Shown here piece by piece: positions 28,738-37,780 of a stretch of 48,038 bases of DNA; position 1 is the first letter of the stretch, and every line of letters starts with the position of its first letter. The notes under the pieces were generated by a model. It saw only the letters and a program-made list of their open reading frames with translations, searched no databases and was not told the origin of the DNA. Location: the NCBI GenBank assembly GCA_017396085.1, contig JAFQNC010000039.1:1-48038 (forward strand), written 5' to 3'. The position numbers and the translations under genes were made by a program. The DNA comes from Tidjanibacter sp. GTDB lineage: Bacteria; Bacteroidota; Bacteroidia; Bacteroidales; Rikenellaceae.

Positions 28738-28745
28738 TACCTTTG
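28738..28745 (+). promoter_or_regulatory. -7 element of the aspartate-dehydrogenase-like gene
   Basis: TACCTTTG, exact consensus, ending only 8 nt before the ATG at 28754. Transcription should therefore start within a few bases of the ATG, giving a near-leaderless mRNA. No good -33 element is seen. The hut operon promoter points away on the other strand 12 nt to the left. Confidence 0.5.
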
Positions 28746-28753
28746 TTCACATT

Positions 28754-29542
28754 ATGAACAGATTGGTAATTGTGGGCTGCGGTCGTCTGGGTACGATTGT
28801 GGCCGATGCAGTGGCCCAAGGGTTGCTGCCGGAGTATGAATTGGTGGGACTCTACTCACGCACCACAGAGCGTGCCGAGGCCCTCGGAGAATATCTTGCC
28901 CACAAGGGCATAAGGTGCAATGTGTGTGGCTCGTTGGAGGAGCTCTTGGCCCTTAGGCCCGACTACCTCGTGGAGGCCGCATCGCCTGCCTGTATGAAGG
29001 CCATCACCTTCCCCACCCTCGCCGCAGGGTGTTCGATTGTAACGCTCTCCATCGGTGCCTTTGCCGATGACGCCTTCTATGCCGAGGCCGCCGAGGCTGC
29101 ACGCAAAGCCGGCAGGCGCATCTACCTTGCATCGGGAGCCACGGGTGGTTTTGACGTGTTGCGCACAGCTACCCTTATGGGTGGTGCCACAGCGGAGTTC
29201 TTCAACGAGAAGGGCCCCAACGGTTTGCGTGGCACCGATGTCTACGATGAGTCGCTCCACAGCGAGCAGAGGGTTGTGTTCCGTGGCACCGCCAAGGAGG
29301 CCATCGCCAAGTTCCCCACCCGAGTAAACGTAACCGTGGCTGCCTCGCGTGCATCGGTAGGGCCCGACAACTTGAAGGTTACGATGCAATCATCGCCCTA
29401 CTTCCGTGGCGACACCCAAAGGGTGGAAATCCGCAACTCGGAGGTGCGTGCGGTGGTGGATGTCTACAGTGCCACACCTGCCATTGCCGCTTGGTCGGTG
29501 GTGGCGGTGTTGCAAAACATCACCTCGCCCATTGTGTTCTAA
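28754..29542 (+). CDS. nadX: Aspartate dehydrogenase family protein (DUF108)
   Basis: A 262-residue NAD(P)-binding protein. The start at 28754 places Rossmann motif VGCGRLG at residues 6-12; a longer in-frame start would overlap the promoter and adds a non-conserved stretch. The C-terminal half has GATGGFDVLRTATLMGG and VVFRGTAKEAIAKFPTRVNVTVA, matching L-aspartate dehydrogenase (NadX), which forms iminoaspartate for NAD synthesis or oxaloacetate plus ammonia. The symbol rests on family resemblance; specificity is not shown. It is divergent from ftcD with overlapping control regions, so it may be co-regulated with amino-acid catabolism. Confidence 0.75.
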   Translation: MNRLVIVGCGRLGTIVADAVAQGLLPEYELVGLYSRTTERAEALGEYLAHKGIRCNVCGSLEELLALRPDYLVEAASPACMKAITFPTLAAGCSIVTLSIGAFADDAFYAEAAEAARKAGRRIYLASGATGGFDVLRTATLMGGATAEFFNEKGPNGLRGTDVYDESLHSEQRVVFRGTAKEAIAKFPTRVNVTVAASRASVGPDNLKVTMQSSPYFRGDTQRVEIRNSEVRAVVDVYSATPAIAAWSVVAVLQNITSPIVF

Positions 29543-29592
29543 ACCACAAGATTGTCTACCCCAAAACACAACGAGTTACACCCTGAAAACAC

Positions 29593-29628
29593 AACGGAGC
29601 CGAAAGCGCACTTGCTTTCGGCTCCGTT
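29593..29628 (+). terminator. Bidirectional terminator between nadX-like gene and mutS2
   Basis: Perfect 15-bp stem (29593-29607 with 29614-29628), 6-nt loop, followed by TATATTG. It separates two convergent genes. Confidence 0.85.
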
Positions 29629-29688
29629 TATATTGCAGTAAGCGGGACAGCGGGCACGGTAGCGTGGCCCATCTACTCTCCCACTCCT

Positions 29689-32169
29689 CTACTTGAACTT
29701 CACAACCGTGATGCCCGCACCCCCGCGGTCGGGGTGGTCATCGGTGGCAGAGGCCACCTGCGGGATGTAGCGCAGGTACTTGCGCACCTCCTCTTTGAGT
29801 GCGCCCGTGCCCTTGCCGTGCAAAATCGTAACCGACCCAATGCCGACCATTATGGCATCGTCAATGAAGTCCTGCACCGCTTCCAACGCCTCCATAGCCC
29901 TCATACCCCTGATGTCGATATTGTCCTTGAAGGCAAGTTTGCGGCTCGAAATGTCCACACTCACCACCGTGCGGGCAGTGGTGGGGCGTGTCTGCTTCTT
30001 GAACTCACTATTACTGATTGCTTCCAATCGGTCTATGGCAATGGTGGTGGTGATGTTACCGATGGCCACCGTGGCCTTCTTGCCCTTCATTGACACAACC
30101 TCGCCAACCCCCTCTTGGCCCACGATGCGCACCTTGGCACCCACAACCACAGGGAGCACCTTCGGCTCCTCAATCTTCGGCTCACTCACCGCCTCGCCCC
30201 TCTGGGCCCTGCGCTCGGCACGCTTTTGGCGGCGGCGTTCAATCTTCTCCATCTCCCTCTCAACCCTCTCGCTCTCGGCCGAAAGGTAGTCCACACCATT
30301 GATTACGTTCTCCTTCAGAGCCTCAATCTCACGGCGGGCCAAGCGGGTGGTCTCCTTCTCGGCCTGCGACTCACGGATGATGCGCACGGTGTTCTCAATG
30401 GTACGGTTGGTCTGTTCAAGGATACCCTTGGCGTCCTCCTTCGCTTGGCGTATGATGGCGGCACGCTCCTCTTTGAGGGCTGCCAATCGCTCGGCATACT
30501 CGCTCTCCATCTCCTCCACACGCCGGTCGGCTATGCGGATGCGCTCACGTTTCTGCTCCCAGTAGTTGCGGTTGCGGGCCACCTCACGCAGTTGTCTTTC
30601 GAGGCTGATGACCTCCGAGCCCGCCTTCTCCGAAGCACTCCGTATGAGTTCCTCCGGAAGGCCAATCTTGCGGGCTATCTCAATGGCAAACGAACTGCCC
30701 GGCTCGCCCATCTCAAGGCGGAACAAGGGCCTGATGTTTTGCACATCAAACATCATTGCACCATTGGCCACCCCTCGGTGGTTGGATGCAAAATATTTGA
30801 TGTTGGTATAGTGAGTGGTGATGACTCCATAGGTGCCCCTCTCCAAGAAGCGCTCCAACATAGCCTCGGCAATGGCTCCGCCAATCACCGGCTCGGTGCC
30901 CGTGCCAAACTCGTCAATTAGGATGAGTGTGCGCTCCGAGGTGCCCGAGAGCATACGTTTCATATTGAGCAGGTGGGATGAGTAGGTACTCAGGTCGTTG
31001 TCGATACTCTGCTGGTCGCCGATGTCGATGTAGATAGCCTCAAAGATGGGCAGTTCGCTCACCGAGGATGCAGGCACCGGCACTCCACACTGGAACATAT
31101 ATTGCAGCAGGCCCACCGTTTTGAGGCACACCGACTTACCACCCGCATTGGGGCCCGAAATCACAAGTATCCTCCTCTGTGGATTGAGCACCAAGTCGAG
31201 TGGCACAACCTCCTTGTGTTCCTTGGCGTGGCTCTGTTGCAGCAGTGGGTGGCGTGCATCCACAAGGCGCAGCACGCCGTCTTCCGACACAATGGCCTTG
31301 TAGGCCCCGTTGCTCACCGCCCAGCGAGCCTTTGCCCTGACCATATCAAACTGGGCCAAATACTCGCCACTTGCGGCCAACTCCTCGCTATGGGGGCGGA
31401 TGTAGGCGGCCAGTTCGGTGAGGATGCGAATCTCCTCCCTGCGTGCGGCATACTCCAACTCCTTCAGTGCGTTGTTAATCTCCACCACCTCCACGGGCTC
31501 AATGTAGACGGTCTTACCCGTGGCCGACTCATCGTGCACAAAACCCTTGAGTTTGCGTTTGTTGGATGCGCTCACAGGTATCACCGTGCGGCCCTCACGT
31601 ACCGAGAGCGATGCATCGGCATCCACAATGCCCTGCCTTATGGCCTCGGCCAGCACTGCTTGGAGTCGTTTGGCGGCTTGTCCCTCGTGGGAGCGTATGG
31701 AGCGGCGCAGGTCGTAGAGTTCGGGTGAGGCACCATCCCTCACCTCTCCGTGGCGGTCGATGATGGTGTCGATGTGGCCCACAACTTCCGGAAAAGCCTT
31801 CACTCCCTGCGACATTGCCGCACCCAGCGGATACCTCTCCTCTCGAGCCACAAAGAAGCCCGCAGCCTCGCCAACCATCTTTAATCCCACACGCAACTGC
31901 AACAACTCCTCCCCCTCAAGGAAGGTGCCCTCAACAGCCAACTTGCTCACCTCGGCCCCAAAATCCACCAACTCTCCATTGGGGAATTCCTGCTCCATTT
32001 GGAGGGCCAAGCGGAACTCCTCGGTGAGCCCCTGTCGGTAGTCCACCTCGGCTGCATCGGTGGAGAACTCCACCTCCTGCATCAGGGTGGCTCCACGGTG
32101 GGTGGAGCATCGCTCCACAAGTTGGGTGCGTATGCGGTCAAAGCCGAGCCTTTGTTCTATTGTATTCAT
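29689..32169 (-). CDS. mutS2: MutS2 family ATPase/endonuclease
   Basis: An 826-residue MutS2. It has a helical core, the Walker A motif GPNAGGKSVCLKTVGLLQYM (about 339-358) and Walker B LILIDEFGTGTEP. A long charged coiled coil spans about 510-650 (many E/R/K). A KOW-like segment follows (VGAKVRIVGQEGVGEVVSMKGKKATVAIG), then a C-terminal Smr domain (NIDIRGMRAMEALEAVQDFIDDA, HGKGTGALKEEVRKYL). The Smr LDLR nuclease motif reads IDIR. The family suppresses recombination or, in some species, rescues collided ribosomes. It is last in the rsh-DUF4834-mutS2 unit. Confidence 0.96.
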   Translation of the reverse strand: MNTIEQRLGFDRIRTQLVERCSTHRGATLMQEVEFSTDAAEVDYRQGLTEEFRLALQMEQEFPNGELVDFGAEVSKLAVEGTFLEGEELLQLRVGLKMVGEAAGFFVAREERYPLGAAMSQGVKAFPEVVGHIDTIIDRHGEVRDGASPELYDLRRSIRSHEGQAAKRLQAVLAEAIRQGIVDADASLSVREGRTVIPVSASNKRKLKGFVHDESATGKTVYIEPVEVVEINNALKELEYAARREEIRILTELAAYIRPHSEELAASGEYLAQFDMVRAKARWAVSNGAYKAIVSEDGVLRLVDARHPLLQQSHAKEHKEVVPLDLVLNPQRRILVISGPNAGGKSVCLKTVGLLQYMFQCGVPVPASSVSELPIFEAIYIDIGDQQSIDNDLSTYSSHLLNMKRMLSGTSERTLILIDEFGTGTEPVIGGAIAEAMLERFLERGTYGVITTHYTNIKYFASNHRGVANGAMMFDVQNIRPLFRLEMGEPGSSFAIEIARKIGLPEELIRSASEKAGSEVISLERQLREVARNRNYWEQKRERIRIADRRVEEMESEYAERLAALKEERAAIIRQAKEDAKGILEQTNRTIENTVRIIRESQAEKETTRLARREIEALKENVINGVDYLSAESERVEREMEKIERRRQKRAERRAQRGEAVSEPKIEEPKVLPVVVGAKVRIVGQEGVGEVVSMKGKKATVAIGNITTTIAIDRLEAISNSEFKKQTRPTTARTVVSVDISSRKLAFKDNIDIRGMRAMEALEAVQDFIDDAIMVGIGSVTILHGKGTGALKEEVRKYLRYIPQVASATDDHPDRGGAGITVVKFK

Positions 32170-32228
32170 TCGTTATGTTTTTCTTTCTCAACAAGTTTGG
32201 GCACTCGCTGCCTTACTTCTTGGTGTGT

Positions 32229-32606
32229 CTACTCCTCCTCGAAGTCCACGTATTCGCCCACGTTCTTGCTCACCTTCTTTTTCTTCGGGGCCTCGGTGCG
32301 GCTAACCCTTACACGGCCCTCGTTGGGGTTGTTGCGGGATTGTTGCTGTTGTCCGCCACCATAGGTGTGGCTGTGGGAGCCAAAGTGCCAAGTGTAGCCC
32401 CCAAACTCCTCGCCACGTGCCTCGGCCTCACGGCGAGCCCTGTTGATGCGCACACGCAGTACGATGTTGAACACCAACACCATAAGCACCAGCACGCCCA
32501 CTGCTCCACAAATAAACCTAAAAATGTCGCCCAGCGTGATTGCTCCCGTGAGGGTCAGCATCAGCAAAAAGATGAGCAACCAATATCTCAATCCAAATCG
32601 TTCCAC
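32229..32606 (-). CDS. DUF4834 membrane protein
   Basis: A 125-residue protein with two predicted membrane helices at residues about 8-48 (RYWLLIFLLMLTLTG; ICGAVGVLVLMVLVFNIVL). A basic cytoplasmic linker and a polar Q/G/N stretch follow, and the lysine-rich tail ends KKKKVSKNVGEYVDFEE, the DUF4834 hallmark. The function is unknown. It starts 91 nt after rsh stops and ends 59 nt before mutS2 starts. Confidence 0.8.
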   Translation of the reverse strand: MERFGLRYWLLIFLLMLTLTGAITLGDIFRFICGAVGVLVLMVLVFNIVLRVRINRARREAEARGEEFGGYTWHFGSHSHTYGGGQQQQSRNNPNEGRVRVSRTEAPKKKKVSKNVGEYVDFEEE

Positions 32607-32700
32607 AAGTAAGTTAATTAGTAATTAGTAAATTGTTAAATAGTAAAAATGGCCCTTTGAATTCTCAATTATCAATTCTCAATTCTCAATTCTCAATTCA
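32607..32700. repeat. 7-nt-period repeats between rsh and DUF4834
   Basis: Two blocks. 32660-32700 has five full 7-nt units (AATTCTC, one AATTATC) plus a partial. Read on the minus strand the rsh TGA stop is the first element, and the following units put TGA in the other frames. 32607-32650 has degenerate AGTAATT/AGTAAAT units, also period 7. Confidence 0.8.
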
Positions 32701-34866
32701 CTTATTCACCCTGTATGCCTTTTTCACTCCGTCTACCTTGGAGATGGCGTAGGTTACCATATCGGCCACGCTCGAGGAGGGCACCTCCACGTTGATTGTT
32801 CCGCCCGCAAGGCCATCCCTCGTGGGCGAAAGTGCCACCGAGCGGATGTTGATGTTCAGCGCACCCACCTTCTCGATGATGTGGCTCAACACCCCGGGGC
32901 TATCCTCGGCTACCACCCTCACCGTGGCGATAAAACTACCCTTGCTCTGCTCGCCACGCCAGCGGGCCGCCATCACCCTATATGGGTACAACTCTTTGAG
33001 CCTCTTGGCATTGGGGCAGTCGCTGCGGTGGATGGTGATACCACTCGAAATGGTCGTAAAGCCAAACACGTCATCGCCAAAAATGGGGTTACAGCAGCGA
33101 GCAATGTTGTACTTGAGTCCGTGTACCTCATCGCCCAAGATGAGTTCCTCCGCAATGGGGCTCTCCTTGCGTGTGGCAGGCGCGGGCTCCTTGCGGGGTG
33201 CAGGGGGTTGCGGGGTGTCGCCCACCTCCAAGTGGCGGGTAATTATCTCCTTAACCTCGCCCATATCGACCTTCTCGTCCACAATGCGCCCATAGAGTTC
33301 CATACCCGTGCGCAGTTTGTAGTGGCGGCACAGGGCATTCACGGCGTCATCAATGGAGATGGTCAGTTTCCAATTCTTCAGTTTGCGTTCCAGTTCCTCC
33401 CTGCCCAACTTGGCCATCTTGCTCTCCTCCTCGCGCAGGCAGACCTTGATGCGGTGGCGGGCCTTGCTCGTAACCACCACCGAGAGCCAATCCTTCTTGG
33501 GCTTTTGGTTTTTGCTTGTGAGGACCGTAACGATGTCGCCATTGTGCAGGGGCTCCTTGATAGAAACATTCCTCTCGCCAATCTTCGCACCCACACACAT
33601 TGCACCCACCGAGGAGTGAATGTCAAAGGCAAAGTCCAGCACCGTGGCACCCTCGGGTAGTTTGCGCAGGTCGCCCTTGGGAGTGAACACAAAGACCTCG
33701 CGCGAGGTCATTGAGGCGTCCAACTTGCGGGCAATGCCCGACTTGTCGCCACTTTCCTCAATAATCTCCCTCAGGCGGGCCAACCACTGCTCGTGGCTGA
33801 TGGTGCCACCACCCACACCCTTATATCTCCAGTGGGCAGCAATACCCCTCTCGGCCACCTCGTCCATACGCTCGGTGCGAATCTGAATCTCCACCCATTG
33901 ACCAAAGGCCAACACCGTGGCGTGGAGCGACTCATAGCCGTTGCTCTTGGGTATGGAAATCCAATCCCTCATACGGTCGGGATTGGGGGTGTAGAAGTCG
34001 GTAACTATCGAAAAGACACTCCAACACTGCATCTTCTCGGCCTCCCTCGGGCAGTCGATGATGATGCGGATGGCAAAGATGTCATACACCTCGTCAAAAC
34101 TAACCTTCTGGCGCACCATCTTACGCCAAATGGAGTAGACACTCTTGGTGCGGCTCTTGATGTGATACTTTATGCCCCCCTGTCGCATCTTCTCCTCAAT
34201 GGGCACCAACACGTTGGCCATCAGTTCGGCCCTCTGCTCGGCACTCTCGGCCAAGCGGCGGCTGATGTCGGCATAGGCTTTCGGCTCAATGTGGGCAAAG
34301 GAAATCTCCTCCAACTCGCTCTTGATGTTGTAGAGGCCGAGTTTGTGGGCGATTTGGGCGTAGAGGTTCATACTCTCCCAACTCTTTTGGAGCTGCTTCT
34401 TGGGAGGGAACATATCAATGTTGCGCATCACCTCCAAACGGTCGGCCAACTTGAGGAGTATCACCCTCGGGTCGGTTGAGTAGGAGATAATCAGGTCCCT
34501 GAAGTTGTCAATCTGCTCCTTGTCGCTGTTGGTGTTGATGCTCGATATGTCGTTCATACCGAGGATGATACCCACCACCGCTTCGCCAAAGATTTTGTTC
34601 ACCTCGCCCAGATTGAGCCTACCCATACGGGCAGCATCGTGGAGCAGTGCAGCCACCACCGAGTTGCGCCCCAAGCCCACCTCATCGGCCACAATGCGGG
34701 CTGTGCCCACCGAGTGTCCAATCAGTGGCGAGCCATCGTAGCGCACCATCCCCTCCAAGGCCTCCTCCGCCATCGCAAGCGCACGGCAGATGAGCCCCTG
34801 ACTGTGTTCGCTGTAATGTGCAGCACAAAGCTCCCGAAAGTCCTGATATATTGTGTCGGTTGCCAT
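32698..34866 (-). CDS. RelA/SpoT-family (p)ppGpp synthetase, probably hydrolase-defective
   Basis: A 722-residue long RSH protein. HD region: His51, His76-Asp77 (LLHDAARMG) and Asp142 (KLADRLEVM) are kept, but the Glu-Asp pair that normally follows (HDxxED) reads Arg80-Met81. The synthetase domain about 230-345 is intact (YDIFAIRIII, RMRDWISIPKSNGYESLHATV, WVEIQIRTERMDEVAERGIAAHW). TGS domain about 389-450 (VFVFTPKGDLRKLPEGATVLDFAFDIH). A zinc-finger-like region contains ARCCNP, and an ACT domain lies at about 645-722. It makes the stringent-response alarmone. By this reading it is the RelA-like partner of a separate SpoT. Confidence 0.93.
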   Translation of the reverse strand: MATDTIYQDFRELCAAHYSEHSQGLICRALAMAEEALEGMVRYDGSPLIGHSVGTARIVADEVGLGRNSVVAALLHDAARMGRLNLGEVNKIFGEAVVGIILGMNDISSINTNSDKEQIDNFRDLIISYSTDPRVILLKLADRLEVMRNIDMFPPKKQLQKSWESMNLYAQIAHKLGLYNIKSELEEISFAHIEPKAYADISRRLAESAEQRAELMANVLVPIEEKMRQGGIKYHIKSRTKSVYSIWRKMVRQKVSFDEVYDIFAIRIIIDCPREAEKMQCWSVFSIVTDFYTPNPDRMRDWISIPKSNGYESLHATVLAFGQWVEIQIRTERMDEVAERGIAAHWRYKGVGGGTISHEQWLARLREIIEESGDKSGIARKLDASMTSREVFVFTPKGDLRKLPEGATVLDFAFDIHSSVGAMCVGAKIGERNVSIKEPLHNGDIVTVLTSKNQKPKKDWLSVVVTSKARHRIKVCLREEESKMAKLGREELERKLKNWKLTISIDDAVNALCRHYKLRTGMELYGRIVDEKVDMGEVKEIITRHLEVGDTPQPPAPRKEPAPATRKESPIAEELILGDEVHGLKYNIARCCNPIFGDDVFGFTTISSGITIHRSDCPNAKRLKELYPYRVMAARWRGEQSKGSFIATVRVVAEDSPGVLSHIIEKVGALNINIRSVALSPTRDGLAGGTINVEVPSSSVADMVTYAISKVDGVKKAYRVNK

Positions 34867-35007
34867 AATCTCGTATTCTCTCTATTTCCTAACCTAATTC
34901 TCTATATACCAACGCCCACGGAGGCGTTTTCGTACCTCCGTAGGCGATTTTTCTCTATCCAATCTGTCACTACACCCCCACTGATGCAAGGATGAAGCAT
35001 ACTCACT
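34867..35007. other. Short intergenic region with hairpin
   Basis: A 12-bp stem (34913-34924 with 34935-34946, one mismatch) with a 10-nt loop. The T-run (ATTTTT) follows it on the plus strand, where no gene ends. On the minus strand it falls between the M13 peptidase stop and the rsh start and lacks a U-tract. It may be a weak terminator or part of the rsh leader. Confidence 0.5.
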
Positions 35008-37023
35008 CTACCAGATGACAACCCTCTCCTCTGCGGGGCGGTACATTGCGCCATCGGTGATGCCAAAGGCATCGTACCACTCGGCAATGTTGGGTAGGGT
35101 GCCATTAACCCTCCATTTGCCCAGCGAGTGGGGGTCCACTTTGGTAAGCCTGATAACCTCCTCGGGGCGGATGTTCTGTGCCCACAAGGTGGCGTAGGAG
35201 ATGTAGAACCTTTGGACTGCGGTGTAGCCGTCAATCTTCTCGGGCTCCACTCCGCCAAGGGCATTTTGCAGTGCTGTGTAGGACACCCTCAAGCCACCTT
35301 GGTCAGCAATGTTCTCACCGAGAGTGAAGGCTCCGTTGGCGTGGAGTCCCTCCTCGTTTACCTCAATGGCATCAAACTGTGCCACAAGCCTTTGGGCCCT
35401 CTGGTCGAAAGCCTCAGCATCGGCCTTGGTCCACCAGTCGCGCAGGTTGCCGTCTTTGTCGTATTGGCGGCCTTGGTCGTCAAATCCGTGGGTCATCTCG
35501 TGGCCAATTACCACACCAATTGCACCATAGTTCACCGCATCGTCAGCCTCGGGATTGAAGAAGGGAGGTTGCAGGATGGCTGCGGGGAAGCAAATCTCGT
35601 TGGTGGTGGGGTTGTAGTAGGCATTCACCGTCTGCGGACTCATAAACCACTTGGCCTTGTCCACGGGCTGGCCCAACTCCGAGAGGTTGTCGGCAGTGTA
35701 CCACTCGTTGGCGGCCTTGATGTTCTCAAGGTAGCTCTTTGCGGGGTCGATGGTGAGCGAGCCATAATCTTTCCACTTGTCGGGATAGCCGATTTTCACC
35801 GTGAAGGTGGCGAGTTTCTCCTGTGCCTTTGCTTTGGTTTGGTCGCTCATCCACTCCAAAGCGTTGATGTGCTGCGAGAGGGCCACCTGAAGGTTACCCA
35901 CAATGGCGAGCATCTTCTCCTTGTACTCGGCAGGGAAGAACTTGGCCACATAGATTTCGCCCACAGCCTCCGAGAGGAGCGAGTTGGCCGTTCCGAGCGA
36001 GCGTTTCCAACGGGGGCGTTGCTCCTGCTGGCCGGAGAGGGTGCGACCATAGAAGTCGAAGTTGGCCTGCGAGAACTCATCCGAGAGATAGGAGGCTGCA
36101 CCACGAACCTCGTGGAAGAGCAGGTAGTCTTTGATGCTGCGCAGGTCGGCACTGCCGAGCAACTTGTTGGCCCTTGCGAGTGCAGGTTTCTGACTAACCA
36201 CAAGCACCTCGGGCATAGTCGGTCCGAGCGCCTCGGCATAGGCATCCCAGTTGATGTTACGATAGCTCTTGCGCAGGGCTGCCGAGGTGGTCTTGTTGTA
36301 GTTGCGGTGGGGGTTGCGGAGTTCCACGTTGGTGTAGTGCGACTCGGCCAGCGAGTTCTCAATCTTCATCACACTCTCGGCAATGCGTGCGCTCTCCTCC
36401 GAGGTGTAGCCTGCCAGAGCCATAATCTTCTGAATGTAGGCAACATAGGCCTTGCGAATCTCCTCGCCACTCTCATCAAAGTAGTAGTCCCTGTCGCCCA
36501 AGCCAAGGCCTGCCTGACCGAGGTAGAGCACATTGTTGGCGGTGTCCATCTCATCGGCCGACACCATAGCGTAGAAGAATGGATTGCCACTGGTGCGGTG
36601 CAGGTGGCCCAGCAGTGCGCTCAACTCGCCACGCGAGCCCACCTTCTCGATGGTTTCCAGAGCCGCTTTGAGTGGAGCACCACCCTCGGCATTGAGTCGG
36701 GTGCTATCGAGGCCCATAAGGTAGAGGTCGGCAATCTTCTGCTCCACACTACCCTGCTCCACACTCTTGGTTTGCAACTCCGAGAAGAGTTCCTTGATGC
36801 GCAGTTCGTTGCTCTCGCGGAGCATATCAAAGGCTCCATAGCGGGAGTATTCGGGTTTCATCGGGTTATTGCGCTGCCAGCCTGCTGTAAAGTGCTCATA
36901 GAAGTCATCTTGCAGGGCGTAGTTGTCGTCAAAATTGGCGGTGTTGATTGCGGGGGTTTTCTTTTCGCCACCACACGAACAAAGTGCGGCCACGGAAAAA
37001 AGAGTAATCATAATTCTTTTCAT
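35008..37023 (-). CDS. M13-family zinc metallopeptidase lipoprotein (PepO/neprilysin type)
   Basis: A 671-residue exported endopeptidase. Signal MKRIMITLFSVAALCSC with lipid Cys17. Zinc site HEMTH (His508, Glu509, His512), third ligand Glu570 in GENIADQGGL, and substrate motif NAYYNP (467-472). Full family length. It should cleave short peptides in the periplasm or at the surface. The usual terminal CxxW reads VVIW, keeping only the Trp. It is a single gene with its own promoter, divergent from the small outer-membrane protein gene. Confidence 0.95.
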   Translation of the reverse strand: MKRIMITLFSVAALCSCGGEKKTPAINTANFDDNYALQDDFYEHFTAGWQRNNPMKPEYSRYGAFDMLRESNELRIKELFSELQTKSVEQGSVEQKIADLYLMGLDSTRLNAEGGAPLKAALETIEKVGSRGELSALLGHLHRTSGNPFFYAMVSADEMDTANNVLYLGQAGLGLGDRDYYFDESGEEIRKAYVAYIQKIMALAGYTSEESARIAESVMKIENSLAESHYTNVELRNPHRNYNKTTSAALRKSYRNINWDAYAEALGPTMPEVLVVSQKPALARANKLLGSADLRSIKDYLLFHEVRGAASYLSDEFSQANFDFYGRTLSGQQEQRPRWKRSLGTANSLLSEAVGEIYVAKFFPAEYKEKMLAIVGNLQVALSQHINALEWMSDQTKAKAQEKLATFTVKIGYPDKWKDYGSLTIDPAKSYLENIKAANEWYTADNLSELGQPVDKAKWFMSPQTVNAYYNPTTNEICFPAAILQPPFFNPEADDAVNYGAIGVVIGHEMTHGFDDQGRQYDKDGNLRDWWTKADAEAFDQRAQRLVAQFDAIEVNEEGLHANGAFTLGENIADQGGLRVSYTALQNALGGVEPEKIDGYTAVQRFYISYATLWAQNIRPEEVIRLTKVDPHSLGKWRVNGTLPNIAEWYDAFGITDGAMYRPAEERVVIW

Positions 37024-37057
37024 AAGAGTAAATAAACAGTATGTGTGCTTAAAATTA

Positions 37058-37088
37058 TTTGCAAAGATAAAATTTTTTTGTATATTTG
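37058..37088 (+). promoter_or_regulatory. Promoter of the small outer-membrane protein gene
   Basis: TTTG at 37058-37061, 19 nt, TATATTTG at 37081-37088: exact consensus and spacing, 40 nt before the ATG at 37129. Confidence 0.75.
37062..37069 (-). promoter_or_regulatory. -7 element of the M13 peptidase promoter
   Basis: Minus strand TATCTTTG, exact consensus, 39 nt upstream of the ATG at 37023. It directly abuts the -33 box of the divergent promoter, so the two promoters overlap and may compete. Confidence 0.6.
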
Positions 37089-37128
37089 TAAAAACAGAGT
37101 TTCTAACCCTTAAATAAATTGAAGAGAT

Positions 37129-37737
37129 ATGAAACGATTTTTTACCATTTTGGCAACTATTTTGTTTGCTACGGCAACAATCGCTCCCGCCTCGGCGCAG
37201 ACCAAAGGCGATTGGAGCATTAAGGGCGGTGTAGGTTGGCTCTCGCTACCCGACTTTGTGGGCGCACTGGTGGCCGGCCTTGGCTCCATCGACACCACCG
37301 AAGGCACAAAGCACAAGGAGCTCACCCTTCTGCTCAACCCCAATGTGGAAATCCTCTATGGTTGCAACGACCGATTTGCCGTAGGCCTATCGGCAAGTGC
37401 AGGTTTCATTATGTCCCAATCCGTCATCGAAGCCACCGGTGTGGTGAACAAGCAGGCCACAGCCTTCTACCCCACCCTTTGTGTGGCTGCCAAAACAACC
37501 TATTTCCGCAGAGGCCAATTTTCTATGTATGGCTCGTGGGGCCTCGGTGTATCGGCTATGGTCATCGAGCAATCGGGTGCCGATGTGGAAAACAACGGAC
37601 CCAACACTGCGCTCACCCCTATGGGCAATCTCTACCCGCTGAGTTTCTCCTATGGCAGCAGTCGCACAGGTGGCTTTGCCGAGGTTGGCTGGGGCGCCAA
37701 AGGCATTGTAAATGTGGGTATTTACCACGTTTTTTAG
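37129..37737 (+). CDS. Small outer-membrane beta-barrel protein, function unknown
   Basis: A 202-residue protein with a cleavable signal (MKRFFTILATILFATATIAPASAQ). The mature part shows alternating short strands rich in Gly and aromatics (WSIKGGVGWLSL, NPNVEILYG, RFAVGLSASAGF, FSMYGSWGLGVSA, FAEVGWGAKG), ending GIYHVF with a C-terminal Phe. This is typical of eight-stranded outer-membrane barrels. No catalytic motif. It is followed 43 nt later by the TSCPD gene, possibly co-transcribed. Confidence 0.7.
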   Translation: MKRFFTILATILFATATIAPASAQTKGDWSIKGGVGWLSLPDFVGALVAGLGSIDTTEGTKHKELTLLLNPNVEILYGCNDRFAVGLSASAGFIMSQSVIEATGVVNKQATAFYPTLCVAAKTTYFRRGQFSMYGSWGLGVSAMVIEQSGADVENNGPNTALTPMGNLYPLSFSYGSSRTGGFAEVGWGAKGIVNVGIYHVF

Positions 37738-37780
37738 GCTGTTAGCCATTAGCCATTTGAAAAAACAATCGTCACGCTAT

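Noticed and set aside
32660..32700. Short regular repeats as a CRISPR array
   Set aside because: Units of 7 nt with no spacers and no cas genes.
35008..35030. M13 peptidase as truncated because the CxxW end is missing
   Set aside because: Length is normal and the terminal Trp is present; VVIW appears to be a lineage variant rather than a truncation.
35128..37035. 635-codon plus-strand open frame opposite the M13 peptidase
   Set aside because: Shadow; the minus frame has HEMTH and GENIADQGG zinc motifs.
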